From: Caldifarciminota bacterium | GTDB taxonomy: Bacteria > Hydrothermota > UBA3072 > WFRC01 | NCBI GenBank assembly: GCA_015486685.1 | Contig: WFRC01000064.1 | Span: forward strand, 1 to 5,736 | DNA: 5,736 nucleotides | Direction: 5' to 3' | In this document: positions 1 through 4,959 of the stretch, in pieces | Layout: each line of letters begins with the position of its first letter | Position numbering within the stretch: position 1 is the first letter of the stretch | Translations under genes and position numbers: made by a program | The notes under the pieces: generated by a model | Told to the model about the DNA's origin: nothing | Databases searched by the model: none | Seen by the model: the letters and a program-made list of their open reading frames with translations, nothing else

Positions 1-38
1 AAATTTCCACTACCTTAATTCTTTTTCTATAAGAGTCC

Positions 39-66
39 TTGCATTTGAAAAAATTTATCATATTAT
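39..66 (+). promoter_or_regulatory. Weak promoter candidate for the aminotransferase gene
   Basis: TTGCAT (39-44) and TATTAT (61-66) are separated by 16 bases, and ATG 72 follows 5 bases after the -10 box. The -35 matches consensus at only three positions, so alone this is weak. It is listed because spacing and distance to the ATG match three other genes in the window, which would make this a leaderless start. Confidence 0.3.
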
Positions 67-71
67 ATTGT

Positions 72-1166
72 ATGGCGAAATCTATGGAAATTCCTTTTTT
101 TGATATAAGAAGGGTTGATAAGACTAAAAAGCAACCTATACTAAATGCAGTAAAAAAGGTAATAGAGAGTGGAAAATTTATACTTGATAAAGAGGTTGAA
201 AGATTCGAAAGGGAGTTTTCCAGGTTTATCGGGACAAAATACTCCATTGGTGTTGCAAGTGGGACAGATGCAATTTTACTTTCACTCATTTCCCTTGATG
301 TAAAAGGAAAAAATATAATAACAACCCCATTCACATTTGTTTCTACTGCGGAGGCAATTGTGAAGGCAGGTGGAACACTTATATTTGCTGATATTCAAGA
401 TGATGGATTTTTGATGGATTTAGACAACGCCGCATCTAAGATAGATAGAAAAACAGGTGGGATTATTCCTGTTCACCTTTTTGGAGAGATGCTTGATGTT
501 AAAAGATTAAAGGCTATAGTAAAAGGGATTCCTATAATAGAAGATTGTGCCCAGTCTTTTGGTTCTTTTAGAGATACAAATAAGGCAGGTTCATTGGGGT
601 TGACTGGATGTTTCAGCTTCTTTCCTACAAAAAATCTTGGCGCATATGGTGATGGAGGAATGATTACAACAAATTCTTCTGTTTTGTATAAAAGATTGAC
701 ATCATTAAGGGCACACGGAAAGGTGGGTGATAAATATACAATTTTGGGGTATAATTCACGACTTGATGAAGTGCAAGCGGCTATTTTGATGATAAAGATG
801 CGTTATTTTGAGGAAGATAACAGAAAAAAGATAAGAATTGCAAAGAGGTATATTCAGGGATTAAAGGGTTTTGTTAAAGTGCCGATATATAAGGAGGGGT
901 ATACTTTTCATCAGTTTACCATAAGGACAGAAGGCAGGGATAAATTAAAAGAATTTCTTAAAAAAAATGGTATCCAGACAAAGATTTATTATCCCATACC
1001 ATTACATTTACACCCATTGTTCAAAAATGGTTATAAAAAGGGTGCATTTCCAAACAGTGAAAAGAGGGCAAAAGAATCGTTATCTCTCCCTGTGTTTCCC
1101 GATTTAACAGATAACGAGATTGACTACATTGTTCAAAATATAAGAAATTTTTTTAAGCATAGGTAA
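72..1166 (+). CDS. DegT/DnrJ/EryC1/StrS-family PLP-dependent sugar aminotransferase (WbpE-like)
   Basis: Cytoplasmic PLP enzyme that should transfer an amino group, usually from glutamate, onto a keto group of a nucleotide sugar for surface polysaccharide or glycan synthesis. In the 364-residue product the fold-type-I landmarks are in order: SGTDA (63-67, phosphate site), EDCAQS (157-162, whose Asp158 should contact the pyridine nitrogen), FFPTKNLGAYGDGG (183-196) with Lys187 as the predicted Schiff-base lysine, NSRLDEVQAAIL (228-239) and YYPIPLH (306-312). Length is normal for the family and no key residue is missing. The NSRLDE and YPIPLH blocks resemble WbpE/WlbC-type 3-oxo-sugar aminotransferases, but the substrate cannot be read from sequence. 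Start: the ORF is open from a TTG at 39, yet family members begin close to the IPFFD block, so ATG 72 or ATG 84 is likelier. I chose 72 because a -10-like TATTAT ends 5 bases before it. Neither ATG has a Shine-Dalgarno. No sugar-pathway partner lies downstream. Confidence 0.93.
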   Translation: MAKSMEIPFFDIRRVDKTKKQPILNAVKKVIESGKFILDKEVERFEREFSRFIGTKYSIGVASGTDAILLSLISLDVKGKNIITTPFTFVSTAEAIVKAGGTLIFADIQDDGFLMDLDNAASKIDRKTGGIIPVHLFGEMLDVKRLKAIVKGIPIIEDCAQSFGSFRDTNKAGSLGLTGCFSFFPTKNLGAYGDGGMITTNSSVLYKRLTSLRAHGKVGDKYTILGYNSRLDEVQAAILMIKMRYFEEDNRKKIRIAKRYIQGLKGFVKVPIYKEGYTFHQFTIRTEGRDKLKEFLKKNGIQTKIYYPIPLHLHPLFKNGYKKGAFPNSEKRAKESLSLPVFPDLTDNEIDYIVQNIRNFFKHR

Positions 1167-1232
1167 ATTACCAGTAAAATGGAGTCTTGAACCTCTAATA
1201 TAATTTAATTTTTGCAAAATTTAATTTTTTAC

Positions 1233-1260
1233 TTGAATTTTTTTTCTTTTTTTTTATACT
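1233..1260 (+). promoter_or_regulatory. Promoter for the comFB-mlaE-mlaD operon
   Basis: TTGAAT (1233-1238), a 16-base spacer and TATACT (1255-1260) form a sigma70-like pair. The ATG at 1266 lies 5 bases beyond the -10 box, so transcription would begin at or next to the start codon. The sequence just upstream is very A/T-rich, with the 12-base run AATTTAATTTTT present twice (1202-1213 and 1218-1229), and could act as an UP element. Background AT content makes single boxes unremarkable; the combination is what counts. Confidence 0.5.
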
Positions 1261-1265
1261 TGTTT

Positions 1266-1532
1266 ATGGAAATAAAAAATTATGTGGAAGATGCTGTAAT
1301 AGAAATTGCCCGAGAGCAAACCGCAACGGATGAGCATATTTCGCACTGTGAAAGGTGCTTTATGGATGTAGTGGTATATGCCCTGAATAAGTTGAAACCT
1401 ATGTATGCGGTAAGCGATGAAGGTTACATATTTACTGAGGTGAGACTGGATAGTGCCCAGATGAAAGCGGAAATTACTGTTGCCGTATTAGAGGGCATTA
1501 GAAAGGTTAAAGAGCATCCTCACCACGCATAA
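1266..1532 (+). CDS. comFB: ComFB-family protein (late competence protein family)
   Basis: An 88-residue soluble protein of the ComFB family. The diagnostic block is HCERCFMDVVVYALNKLKP (27-45): paired cysteines (Cys28, Cys31), then the acidic-aliphatic stretch leading to LN.L.P, followed by Y.V and a C-terminal V..V.EHPHH tail equivalent to the family's usual V..NPRH ending. Length is close to that of known members. Bacillus ComFB lies in the comF operon and is not needed for transformation. Cyanobacterial relatives (CdgR/ComFB) have been reported to bind c-di-GMP and c-di-AMP, so a cyclic-dinucleotide sensor role is plausible but inferred. An upstream TTG at 1212 would add 18 Phe/Leu-rich residues encoded by an A/T tract, unlike the family, so ATG 1266 is preferred. 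It has no Shine-Dalgarno and sits just after a -10 box. The mlaE ATG follows 9 bases after its stop, implying co-transcription. No competence gene is nearby. Confidence 0.82.
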   Translation: MEIKNYVEDAVIEIAREQTATDEHISHCERCFMDVVVYALNKLKPMYAVSDEGYIFTEVRLDSAQMKAEITVAVLEGIRKVKEHPHHA

Positions 1533-1541
1533 AATTGCGGA

Positions 1542-2303
1542 ATGAAATTTATTAAAAATTTTATTGTCGGCTCATTAGAAAACATTGGTGGGGTTACTAT
1601 ACTTTTCTACCAGACGATAATTTCAATTCCTACTGTTTTTAGAAGGGGGTATCTTCTTGCCCAGCAAATTGTTTTTATGGGTATTGGTTCCCTTACAATT
1701 GTCATTCTTACATCTGTGTTTACAGGGATGGTTACGGCGCTCCAGGCATTTGCACAGGGGAGCAGATATATACCTGTTGTATATGTAGGTATGTCTGTTG
1801 CGAGGGCAGAATTTATAGAATTAGGACCTATGCTCACAGGCCTTATTTTGACAGGAAGGGTTTGTTCTTCTATTGCTGCTGAAATTGGCACAATGGTTGT
1901 TACAGAACAGGTTGATGCGCTTGAATCTATGGCTATTAATCCTATTGAGTATCTGGTTGTTCCCAGGGTAGTATCAAGCACTTTTATCCTGCCTTTGCTT
2001 ACTGTGGTTTCTGAAAGTTTTGCTATCCTGGGCGGGATGGTATTTTCGCGTTATGCACTTCAGATTCCTATATCTATATATTTAAGAGGTGTAAGATTAC
2101 ATTTTCACCCCATTGAACTTTGGGGAGGATTGGTAAAGGCGGCAGCATTTGGGCTAATAATTGGATTTATGGGGTGTTATAGTGGGTTAAAAACAAAGGG
2201 AGGAGCAGAAGGCGTTGGCAAAGCGACCACAGATGCAGTTGTTTCAGCCTCCGTTCTTATCCTTATTGCAGACTATGTAGTTGCAAGAATTATATTTCAT
2301 TAA
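1542..2303 (+). CDS. mlaE: MlaE/YrbE-type ABC transporter permease
   Basis: Inner-membrane permease of an MCE lipid-transport ABC system, which moves phospholipid or other lipid between inner and outer membranes together with an MlaF ATPase and an MlaD ring. The 253-residue length is typical. Conserved MlaE blocks are present: ELGPMLTGLILTGR (93-106), EIGTM (114-118), EQVDALESM.INP (122-134), VPR (140-142), and GGAEGVGKATTDAVV (220-234) before the last membrane segment (about 235-252). Other hydrophobic segments lie around 46-70, 92-108, 143-167 and 195-212, and the amphipathic N-terminus (1-35) matches the interfacial helix of the family. The start is 9 bases after the comFB stop with only a poor GCGGA in front, so translational coupling to comFB is likely. 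mlaD follows 15 bases downstream. Unusually, no mlaF lies between or beside them. Function class is secure; direction of transport and lipid substrate are unknown. Confidence 0.95.
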   Translation: MKFIKNFIVGSLENIGGVTILFYQTIISIPTVFRRGYLLAQQIVFMGIGSLTIVILTSVFTGMVTALQAFAQGSRYIPVVYVGMSVARAEFIELGPMLTGLILTGRVCSSIAAEIGTMVVTEQVDALESMAINPIEYLVVPRVVSSTFILPLLTVVSESFAILGGMVFSRYALQIPISIYLRGVRLHFHPIELWGGLVKAAAFGLIIGFMGCYSGLKTKGGAEGVGKATTDAVVSASVLILIADYVVARIIFH

Positions 2304-2307
2304 AAAA

Positions 2308-2314
2308 GGGAGGT
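2308..2314 (+). promoter_or_regulatory. Strong Shine-Dalgarno of mlaD
   Basis: GGGAGGT lies in the 15-base gap after mlaE, 4 bases before the mlaD ATG. It fixes the start. It also shows that this organism uses Shine-Dalgarno initiation inside operons, which makes its absence before several first genes notable. Confidence 0.85.
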
Positions 2315-2318
2315 ATCG

Positions 2319-3113
2319 ATGTCAAGAAAGAATACAAATATAACAGCAGGAACATTTATTGTAATTGTAATAGCGGGGTTTCTTCTGGGACATTACTGGT
2401 TATCAAACAGGGCACTTAATCAGAAGGGAAGAACTATAACCGTAATTTTTTCGGATGTAAGTGGATTGAAATTGGGAGACCCTGTAAAGGTTTATGGGGT
2501 TGATAAAGGAAAGGTTGTGGGCATTAAAATCAGACAAACAAATGTGGAGGTAAAATTATGGCTTGAGAATACCATAAAGATATATCAAGATGTCTCGGTT
2601 TCTATTCAAGATGTAGCAATGATAAGTGGTACAAAGTGCGTTATTTTCAATCCAGGCAAAAATGGCATTCTTTATGATGAATCGAAACCCATACAGGGAA
2701 AGCAGAATTTTGGGCTTTCTACTGTGGAAATAGGGGCTGTAGCCCAGGAAGCAGGTAATCTTGTAAGTATCTTAAGAACAGAGTTATCTAAAACAACCGG
2801 AGCGGTAAAAAACATTGAAGGTATTACTTATGCACTTAATCAGATGATTAAGGAAAATAGAAAAGATATTAAATTGCTTACAAATAATCTGTCTACTGGG
2901 ACAAAGAATCTTGAACCCACTATTGAAAGAATCAATAAGACCACAGAAAAATTGGATACTCTGTTAACTTATATAAAGAAAAAGAAAGGGACGCTGGGCA
3001 AACTTGTATACGAAGATTCCCTGTATAACAATATAAATGATGCAACAAAAGCCTTAACAGATTTATTGAAAGATATTAAAAAGAATCCCAAGAGATATTT
3101 CAAACTATTTTAG
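2319..3113 (+). CDS. mlaD: MlaD-family MCE-domain protein (lipid-binding ring subunit)
   Basis: MCE-domain protein expected to sit on the periplasmic face of the MlaE permease as a hexamer and pass lipids through its pore. Of 264 residues, about 9-28 form one membrane anchor, 38-127 the MCE domain (FSDVSGLKLGDPVKVYGV at 44-61, then GKVVGI), about 133-222 a long helical, coiled-coil-prone stretch, and 224-261 the tail seen in many MCE proteins, with GTLGKLVYEDSLY (224-236) and KKNPKRYF (254-261). At 264 residues it is longer than E. coli MlaD (183); the excess is the helical C-terminus, resembling single-MCE proteins whose helices extend the channel. The start is well supported by GGGAGGT (2308-2314), ending 4 bases before the ATG. 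It is the last gene of the comFB-mlaE-mlaD unit and ends 42 bases from a convergent gene. Confidence 0.95.
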   Translation: MSRKNTNITAGTFIVIVIAGFLLGHYWLSNRALNQKGRTITVIFSDVSGLKLGDPVKVYGVDKGKVVGIKIRQTNVEVKLWLENTIKIYQDVSVSIQDVAMISGTKCVIFNPGKNGILYDESKPIQGKQNFGLSTVEIGAVAQEAGNLVSILRTELSKTTGAVKNIEGITYALNQMIKENRKDIKLLTNNLSTGTKNLEPTIERINKTTEKLDTLLTYIKKKKGTLGKLVYEDSLYNNINDATKALTDLLKDIKKNPKRYFKLF

Positions 3114-3155
3114 GGAAAATGGCCCCTTATGAAATGTAGTTTTTTAAACATCTTT

Positions 3156-3794
3156 CTATTTTTTCCCTCTGGGCTTTAACATAATCACAATCCTTCTATT
3201 TTTATCCCTGCCTCTGGAAGTGGAATTATCTGCAATGGGTCTATATTGACTGTATGCAACGGCACAAAGCCTTGCTGGCTCAATACCTACTTCTTCAATA
3301 AGAAATCTTACTATGTTTACTGCCCGCTTTGCCGAAAGGTCCCAATTCGTTGGATATTTATTTCTCAGTGAACCTGAAATTTTGGTATTATCTGTATGTC
3401 CATCTATTTCTATATCCATATCCTTCATATCTTTAATGATGTTTCCAATTTCTCTTAAAAGCACAATCCCTTCTTTACTGATTTCTACACTTCCAGGTGG
3501 GAACAGTTTTTTACCCGGTAGGGTAATAGATATTTTCTTATTTTCCTCAGAGACATTCACTCCACCAATATCCTTCAATTCCCCTGATATATCAATACTC
3601 TCCTGGGATTTAGACAATTTTGATTGTTTTCCTGTTTCTTTTTTTAGATTTTCAATCATTGAAACAAGTGTATGATTTTCCTTTTTTAAGCGGTAAGATA
3701 CCTTTTTCAATGGTGCTACCACCTTTTTGGTGTATTCATAAAATCCGCCGATAAAGACAATAGTGATTATTAATGATGTGATAAAAGTTTTCAT
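3156..3794 (-). CDS. OmpA/MotB C-terminal-domain protein, membrane- or signal-anchored
   Basis: A 212-residue envelope protein expected to bind peptidoglycan from the periplasm. Residues 4-20 form one hydrophobic segment after a short basic start, either an uncleaved anchor or a signal peptide; there is no lipobox. About 25-65 is Lys/Glu/Ser-rich and coiled-coil-prone. About 85-207 is the OmpA/MotB domain: KLFPPGSVEI (96-105), IDGHTDN (130-136), NWDLSAKRA (150-158), RPIADN (185-190) and NRRI (199-202). Asp135 and Arg157 match the diaminopimelate-binding pair of E. coli OmpA (Asp271, Arg286). The domain is most like MotB (NWDLS.KRA.N.VRFL), but the membrane segment lacks the stator aspartate and the MotB plug region, and no motA is present, so a flagellar stator is unlikely. 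The start is fixed by AGGAGG 4 bases upstream. It is convergent with mlaD and has its own promoter. Confidence 0.9.
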   Translation of the reverse strand: MKTFITSLIITIVFIGGFYEYTKKVVAPLKKVSYRLKKENHTLVSMIENLKKETGKQSKLSKSQESIDISGELKDIGGVNVSEENKKISITLPGKKLFPPGSVEISKEGIVLLREIGNIIKDMKDMDIEIDGHTDNTKISGSLRNKYPTNWDLSAKRAVNIVRFLIEEVGIEPARLCAVAYSQYRPIADNSTSRGRDKNRRIVIMLKPRGKK

Positions 3795-3798
3795 CTAT

Positions 3799-3804
3799 CC
3801 TCCT
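3799..3804 (-). promoter_or_regulatory. Shine-Dalgarno of the ompA-like gene
   Basis: On the minus strand this reads AGGAGG within AAAGGAGG, 4 bases before the ATG at 3794. It is the only strong Shine-Dalgarno in the window in front of a gene that starts a transcription unit. Confidence 0.85.
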
Positions 3805-3814
3805 TTGTTTCTGT

Positions 3815-3842
3815 ATCATAATAAAGAATAAAATTTTTTCAA
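3815..3842 (-). promoter_or_regulatory. Promoter of the ompA-like gene
   Basis: On the minus strand TTGAAA (3842-3837), a 16-base spacer and TATGAT (3820-3815) each match consensus at five of six positions. Transcription would begin near 3808, giving a leader of about 14 bases that contains the Shine-Dalgarno. This is the leadered counterpart of the other promoters in the window. Confidence 0.65.
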
Positions 3843-3880
3843 GGATTTTTTGCCCGCCAAACAGACATTCCCTTTTTCCT

Positions 3881-3910
3881 GTCATTCTGAGCCGAAGACG
3901 AAGAATCTCT
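3881..3910. repeat. REP-like intergenic repeat, ATTCTGAG...GAAGAATC type
   Basis: The 30-base segment begins GTCATTCTGAG and ends GAAGAATCTCT, with ATTCT (3884-3888) and AGAAT (3902-3906) as inverted ends. It matches, from memory, a short dispersed repeat found between genes in many diderm genomes. Only one half-unit is present here; there is no inverted second copy. It is probably non-coding and non-autonomous. Confidence 0.6.
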
Positions 3911-3917
3911 ATAATGT

Positions 3918-3944
3918 GTTATGCTGAATTCATTTCAGCATATC
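3918..3944. repeat. REP-like hairpin repeat, ATGCTGAA...TTCAGCAT type
   Basis: TATGCTGAA (3920-3928) and TTCAGCATA (3934-3942) are perfect 9-base inverted arms around a 5-base loop. The arrangement resembles a second dispersed REP-like family (GTCATGCTGAA...TTTCAGCAT). No T-run follows on either strand, so it is not a good intrinsic terminator, though a hairpin here could protect transcript ends coming from the toxin-antitoxin side. Confidence 0.6.
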
Positions 3945-4003
3945 ATCTTTTCCAAGTTTTCTAAATTATAAGACTGATCCCACTGAACTTAAAAATATTC
4001 AAT

Positions 4004-4419
4004 CTATAATTTATTATTTAATTTCTTTACCTCTTCAATGAAAAATTTCTTCACATCCTCCCATTCTATACCCTTAATCATTTTAGGCATTTTTTCTGAA
4101 TCGGCATCAGTAAAGTAAACAAGGCTTTTCTGTATGTGTATTATATTAGAACTGATCTCACCAAATTTCTGTTCATAAAAACTCAATGCCTCCAACTTAT
4201 CTCATCCACCTGGAAATGGCAAATTTCTTTCAATGATTCTGCAATAAATTTCTCGTCAAATTTTTTAGGAATAAAAAAATCAAGGTCATCTGAAATTCTA
4301 TGCCCTAATTGCAAAGCACAGGCTGTTCCACCAGCCAGATATGCCTCTTTTAGGAGGTCAGATTTTCCTAATAATTCCAGTGCTTTCTTTGTGTCTTCAG
4401 GTAATATCTCTGTAAACAT
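4004..4419 (-). pseudogene. AbiEii-type nucleotidyltransferase toxin, internally deleted and frameshifted
   Basis: Remains of an AbiEii/AbiGii-family nucleotidyltransferase, the toxin half of a toxin-antitoxin or abortive-infection pair. The N-terminal piece (4419 to a TGA at 4183) starts MFTEILP and keeps the nucleotide-binding core, AGGTACALQLGHRISDDLDF (residues 29-48), up to DEISW, then reads two foreign codons and stops. The C-terminal piece continues in another frame from about 4195 to a TAG at 4004: LEALSFYEQKFG, then NIIHIQKSLVYFTDAD and the basic tail VKKLNNKL. From memory of intact relatives these pieces normally flank a central region of several dozen residues, absent here. Frames switch at TTGG (minus strand, about 4195-4192), which fits both sides and suggests a short-homology deletion. 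The 78-residue N-terminal product cannot be a full enzyme. The gene start overlaps the end of the upstream antitoxin gene by 52 bases. A sequencing error could cause the frameshift but not the missing centre. Confidence 0.8.
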
Positions 4420-4691
4420 AATACCTTATTTATATCGATACCAAGCATAAGAGCCCAGTAATTGGCTGTTCTGGGAGAAATCCCCTTGAAATGGAATAGA
4501 ACATTTGCAATATCTTCTCCTGTAAAATGCTTTTTTATCCAACTTACTGCTTTTTCGTCTCCATATTCCATAAGACGAATAAGAATATATGTTGAATGTT
4601 TTCTTAAATCAATCTCTTTAAAATCTACTTCCCAGAAATATTTTTTGAGAAATTCAGGAAGTGTATTCCCTTTAATCTTTCTTTTCCTCAT
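4368..4691 (-). CDS. DUF6922-type protein, putative antitoxin of the AbiEii-like toxin
   Basis: A 107-residue soluble, basic protein resembling the DUF6922 family, small proteins usually encoded directly before AbiEii-type nucleotidyltransferases. Recognisable blocks are LPEFLKKYFWEVDF (11-24), LMEYGDEKAVSWI (40-52) and SPRTANYWALMLGI (72-85), ending CLQRYYLKTQRKHWNY. Its role as antitoxin is inferred from position and family company, not from a demonstrated mechanism. It appears intact while its partner is broken. The start is forced: a TAA lies in frame 6 bases upstream of the ATG, and there is no Shine-Dalgarno. A -10 box ends 6 bases before the ATG, predicting a leaderless mRNA. Its last 52 bases also encode the start of the toxin gene in another frame. 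Family assignment is from memory of related sequences. Confidence 0.8.
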   Translation of the reverse strand: MRKRKIKGNTLPEFLKKYFWEVDFKEIDLRKHSTYILIRLMEYGDEKAVSWIKKHFTGEDIANVLFHFKGISPRTANYWALMLGIDINKVLCLQRYYLKTQRKHWNY

Positions 4692-4697
4692 ATCTTA

Positions 4698-4725
4698 ATA
4701 ATATAAAGAAACAGGGAAAAGTCAA
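4698..4725 (-). promoter_or_regulatory. Promoter of the DUF6922/toxin unit, predicted leaderless
   Basis: On the minus strand TTGACT (4725-4720), a 16-base spacer and TATTAT (4703-4698) each match consensus at five of six positions. The ATG begins at 4691 after a 6-base gap, so +1 would fall on the A of the start codon. Confidence 0.65.
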
Positions 4726-4772
4726 GATAAATCCTGATTATATGCTTCACGGCTTCTTACTTCTGCTTTAAG

Positions 4773-4801
4773 AAATCTTGAGATATCTTAGTCTCAGACT
4801 T
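4773..4801. repeat. Imperfect stem-loop in the divergent intergenic region
   Basis: AAATCTTGAGA (4773-4783) can pair with TCTCAGACTT (4792-4801) around an 8-base loop, with one mismatch and one bulge. No T-run follows on either strand, so a terminator is not supported. It lies between the two divergent promoters and could be a decayed repeat or a protein-binding site. Confidence 0.25.
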
Positions 4802-4913
4802 GTTGAAGGGATAAAACCCATTTATAGATTGTTTGTTGTCTCAGGTATTCGGGAATGGTCGTTCACATTCTCACATTTTGACGAATGGGTTATTACGCTT
4901 AAGTTTAAATCGG

Positions 4914-4945
4914 AAAAATTTTGATTTGACAAATATAAAATTTTT
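4914..4945. promoter_or_regulatory. Inverted repeat straddling the lipoprotein promoter, possible operator
   Basis: AAAAATTTT (4914-4922) and AAAATTTTT (4937-4945) are perfect 9-base inverted copies with a 14-base centre that contains the -35 box TTGACA. The placement would suit a regulator, but the arms are pure A/T in an AT-rich region and may be chance. Confidence 0.3.
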
Positions 4946-4953
4946 GTTATGTT
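4926..4953 (+). promoter_or_regulatory. Promoter of the lipoprotein gene, predicted leaderless
   Basis: TTGACA (4926-4931) is a perfect -35 box. After 16 bases TATGTT (4948-4953) is a four-of-six -10 box, and the ATG begins 6 bases later at 4960. An alternative -10, TAAACT (4954-4959), would need a 22-base spacer and is less likely. Confidence 0.55.
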
Positions 4954-4959
4954 TAAACT

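Noticed and set aside
39..71. TTG start at 39 for the aminotransferase
   Set aside because: It would add 11 residues before the ATG at 72 that do not fit the family's usual N-terminus, and there is no convincing Shine-Dalgarno. The TTG coincides with a candidate -35 box.
1241..1256. T-rich run as an intrinsic terminator for the aminotransferase gene
   Set aside because: No stable hairpin lies directly upstream, and the run overlaps the comFB promoter spacer.
1212..1265. 18-residue N-terminal extension of ComFB from a TTG at 1212
   Set aside because: It is encoded by a nearly pure A/T tract that includes the predicted promoter, is Phe/Leu-rich, and is unlike known ComFB N-termini.
1607..1981. 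Minus-strand open frame of 124 codons inside mlaE
   Set aside because: It lies antisense to a clearly conserved permease gene; no recognisable domain and no ribosome binding site.
3112..3168. AGGGAAAA (3112-3119) and TTTTCCCT (3161-3168) as a bidirectional terminator between mlaD and the ompA-like gene
   Set aside because: The 8-base arms are 41 bases apart, half A/T, and sit within or next to both stop codons. No compact GC stem followed by a T-run is present, so no terminator is called.
3313..3675. Plus-strand open frame inside the ompA-like gene
   Set aside because: It is antisense to conserved OmpA-domain codons, and the product is a Ser/Ile/Phe-rich composition artefact.
4136..4698. 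Two plus-strand open frames opposite the toxin and antitoxin genes
   Set aside because: They mirror the DUF6922 and AbiEii coding on the minus strand and have no recognisable domains.
4740..4913. Hidden small gene or RNA in the divergent intergenic region
   Set aside because: No cloverleaf, no conserved short protein and no strong structured element were found beyond an imperfect stem-loop.
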